From: Lichenostomus cassidix
Taxonomy: Eukaryota > Chordata > Aves > Passeriformes > Meliphagidae
Length of the DNA stretch: 64,000 bases
Reading direction: 5' to 3'
NCBI GenBank assembly: GCA_008360975.2
Contig: CM039182.1
Coordinates: 32,351,566 to 32,415,565 of the forward strand
Under the pieces are notes generated by a model. The model did no database searches. It was not told the DNA's origin and saw only the letters and a list, made by a program, of their open reading frames with translations. Shown one piece after another: positions 62,626 to 64,000 of the stretch. Positions within the stretch are counted from its first letter, which is position 1; every line of letters starts with the position of its first letter. A program made the translations under genes and the position numbers.

Positions 62626-62910
62626 GGCGGGCGCGGAGCTAATCCCGCAGCGGCCCTGGGGAGCCTCGGGAGCGATGGCTCCCTGAGCCGCCTGGTCCCG
62701 AGGGCGCGGCTTCCCGCGCCGTAGGGACGAGGTGCGAGCGGGCGCCGCCGGAGAGCGTTTGTCGGGGGATCGCCGCATCCACAGCAGCCTCAGGGCATCA
62801 CCTCCCGCTCAGGAGGAGCGCTTCCCGCGCTCGTCCTTGCCATCCGCCTCGGGAAGAGCTCCTCCGTGGGAGAGAACCTCCCCTCCCCGCCTTCCTCCGC
62901 TATCCCCACC

Positions 62911-64000
62911 CCGCACTGGCATCCTAAAATTATCGTGTTCCTCTGTACCTTATTTAAAAATAAACTACTTGAATGACTAATTAGATCCAAGCCGTTAGAA
63001 GCGCGCTGGACGGCTTCCATGAACCCTGAATGTGTGTGCTAAATCTTTCAGAAATTGTTACTGCTTGCGAGGAGGTAGACGGGATGTGACCTGGCACACC
63101 ATTCACACCGCTTTTACTTACAAAGTGCGATTTAATCCACACTTAGGAGAAACAGAGGGGGGCGGGAAGAACCACCCCGGTTTCTTTACTCAGACTCATA
63201 TGCCCAAAACTGATCAGCTACTTCTCAGTTCCATTCAGAACTCGGTGCTTTGCTTGACTGGAGGGAAACAGAAGCCGTTTTCTTCATATATACCATTACC
63301 ACAGCAGTAAAAAATAGAAGCATTTAGAAAAGCGAGCTCAATGACATCCCAAAAGGTAGGGATGGTATTCACCGATGGGAACGTGATGTAGCATGACCCA
63401 GGAGCAGAGCAGTACATTGCACCTTGAACTAAAATCTTATAAGGGTGAGAGACACCACAGAGTATTACTTTTAGTAAGAACACTATTCAGTGTAGGCTTC
63501 CCAAACCATCAGCAGCAGAGTGACCTAAACACGCTGAAAGCTGCTTTCAGAGCTGGCCTATGTGATGCTACAGCAGAGAGGGCTTTTGATGCCTCTGCTG
63601 TTAGCTGTAGCTATGCAGACTGATCATAGCTTAAGGAGATACTGCCTACACAATGAAAACTCCAGCAATGACTTTTTAGTCAGCATCAAGCATTAAAGTC
63701 AGTGAAAAGCAAGAGAAGTAGTTTTAGTTTTCATTATATTGTTTGATGTAGCTCCAAGTTGCTGCTGTATGGGAGTTCAGGGATTGCCAGAAGTTATATA
63801 TCAGCTTGCAAACAAGTGGAGTTTAACAACAGCATATAGCAATTCCTTAGGTTTCAAATTTTATAGAGGTTTGATTTTATAAATCCAGGTTTTAGGACAA
63901 AATTAGCAGCCCCTGCCATTTTAAAGAACACGATTTTTGAACTAAAGGCACCAAACAGCCTGCATTGGCAAATCAGTTAATGACAAATTAGACAACAATG
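62911..64000. other. 5' flank of OSBPL3, no gene recognised
   Basis: Sequence returns to AT-rich composition after the CpG island. I see no exon of a neighbouring gene. In human the next gene upstream of OSBPL3 is CYCS; cytochrome c coding sequence is not in this stretch. Confidence 0.6.

Larger units (their letters stand above)
61500..62910. promoter_or_regulatory. OSBPL3: CpG island, promoter of OSBPL3
   Basis: An abrupt block of very GC-rich, CpG-dense sequence interrupts the AT-rich surroundings. It is the only such block in the window and lies upstream of the OSBPL3 start-codon exon. It has Sp1-type GC boxes, a CRE-like element and an E2F-like site and no TATA box at an obvious position, which is typical of a broad CpG-island promoter. 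Such islands are often bidirectional, but I see no plus-strand coding exon to the right. Several long ORFs in it are a by-product of the high GC content. Confidence 0.85.

Noticed and set aside
1..64000. CRISPR arrays, operons, phage or plasmid features
   Set aside because: No regularly spaced repeats, no dense gene packing and no bacterial signals; the sequence is a vertebrate gene with spliceosomal introns.
62911..64000. A divergent plus-strand gene sharing the CpG island
   Set aside because: Open frames at 62732-63623 are short, unrelated to each other and unlike the expected neighbour; a divergent non-coding RNA remains possible but unsupported.

Overview
This is a vertebrate nuclear genomic window, almost certainly from a bird. 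The evidence is split GT-AG exons with long AT-rich introns, several copies of the avian CR1 LINE 3' end, an avian-type LTR-like repeat and one sharp CpG island. Nothing in it looks prokaryotic, organellar or CRISPR-like.

One protein-coding gene can be supported. It lies on the minus strand and is OSBPL3 (oxysterol-binding protein-related protein 3, ORP3). The CpG-island promoter and untranslated first exon are at about 61.5-62.9 kb. An intron of about 39 kb follows. The exon with the start codon is at 22.1-22.3 kb, and eleven more coding exons run leftwards to position 463. Together the twelve coding exons (1404 nt, 468 codons, all joined by GT-AG introns in frame) encode the N-terminal half of ORP3: a Ser/Thr-rich N-terminus, the pleckstrin-homology (PH) domain, a long Ser-rich linker, a coiled-coil stretch and the FFAT motif that binds VAP proteins on the ER. 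The lipid-transfer (ORD) domain and the stop codon lie beyond the left edge.

Layout. 1-22.3 kb: coding exons and introns 2-12 plus the start of intron 13, with a CR1 fragment at about 17.6 kb. 22.3-61.7 kb: intron 1, with three CR1 3' ends (30.2, 36.1, 55.4 kb), an LTR-like repeat next to the 36.1-kb CR1, a possible tRNA-derived SINE relic (28.3 kb), A/C-rich low-complexity tracts, homopolymers and small tandem duplications. 61.5-62.9 kb: CpG island with GC boxes, a CRE-like site, a short tandem duplication, a pentanucleotide microsatellite and two candidate exon-1 donors. 62.9-64 kb: 5' flank with no recognised gene.

The points most worth a second look are two phase-0 cassette exons whose sizes match the known human ORP3 isoform differences, a second FFAT-like site with proline where human has serine, the promoter architecture, an all-sense orientation of the CR1 copies, and a pair of inverted poly-T/poly-A tracts. 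I found no convincing undescribed system.
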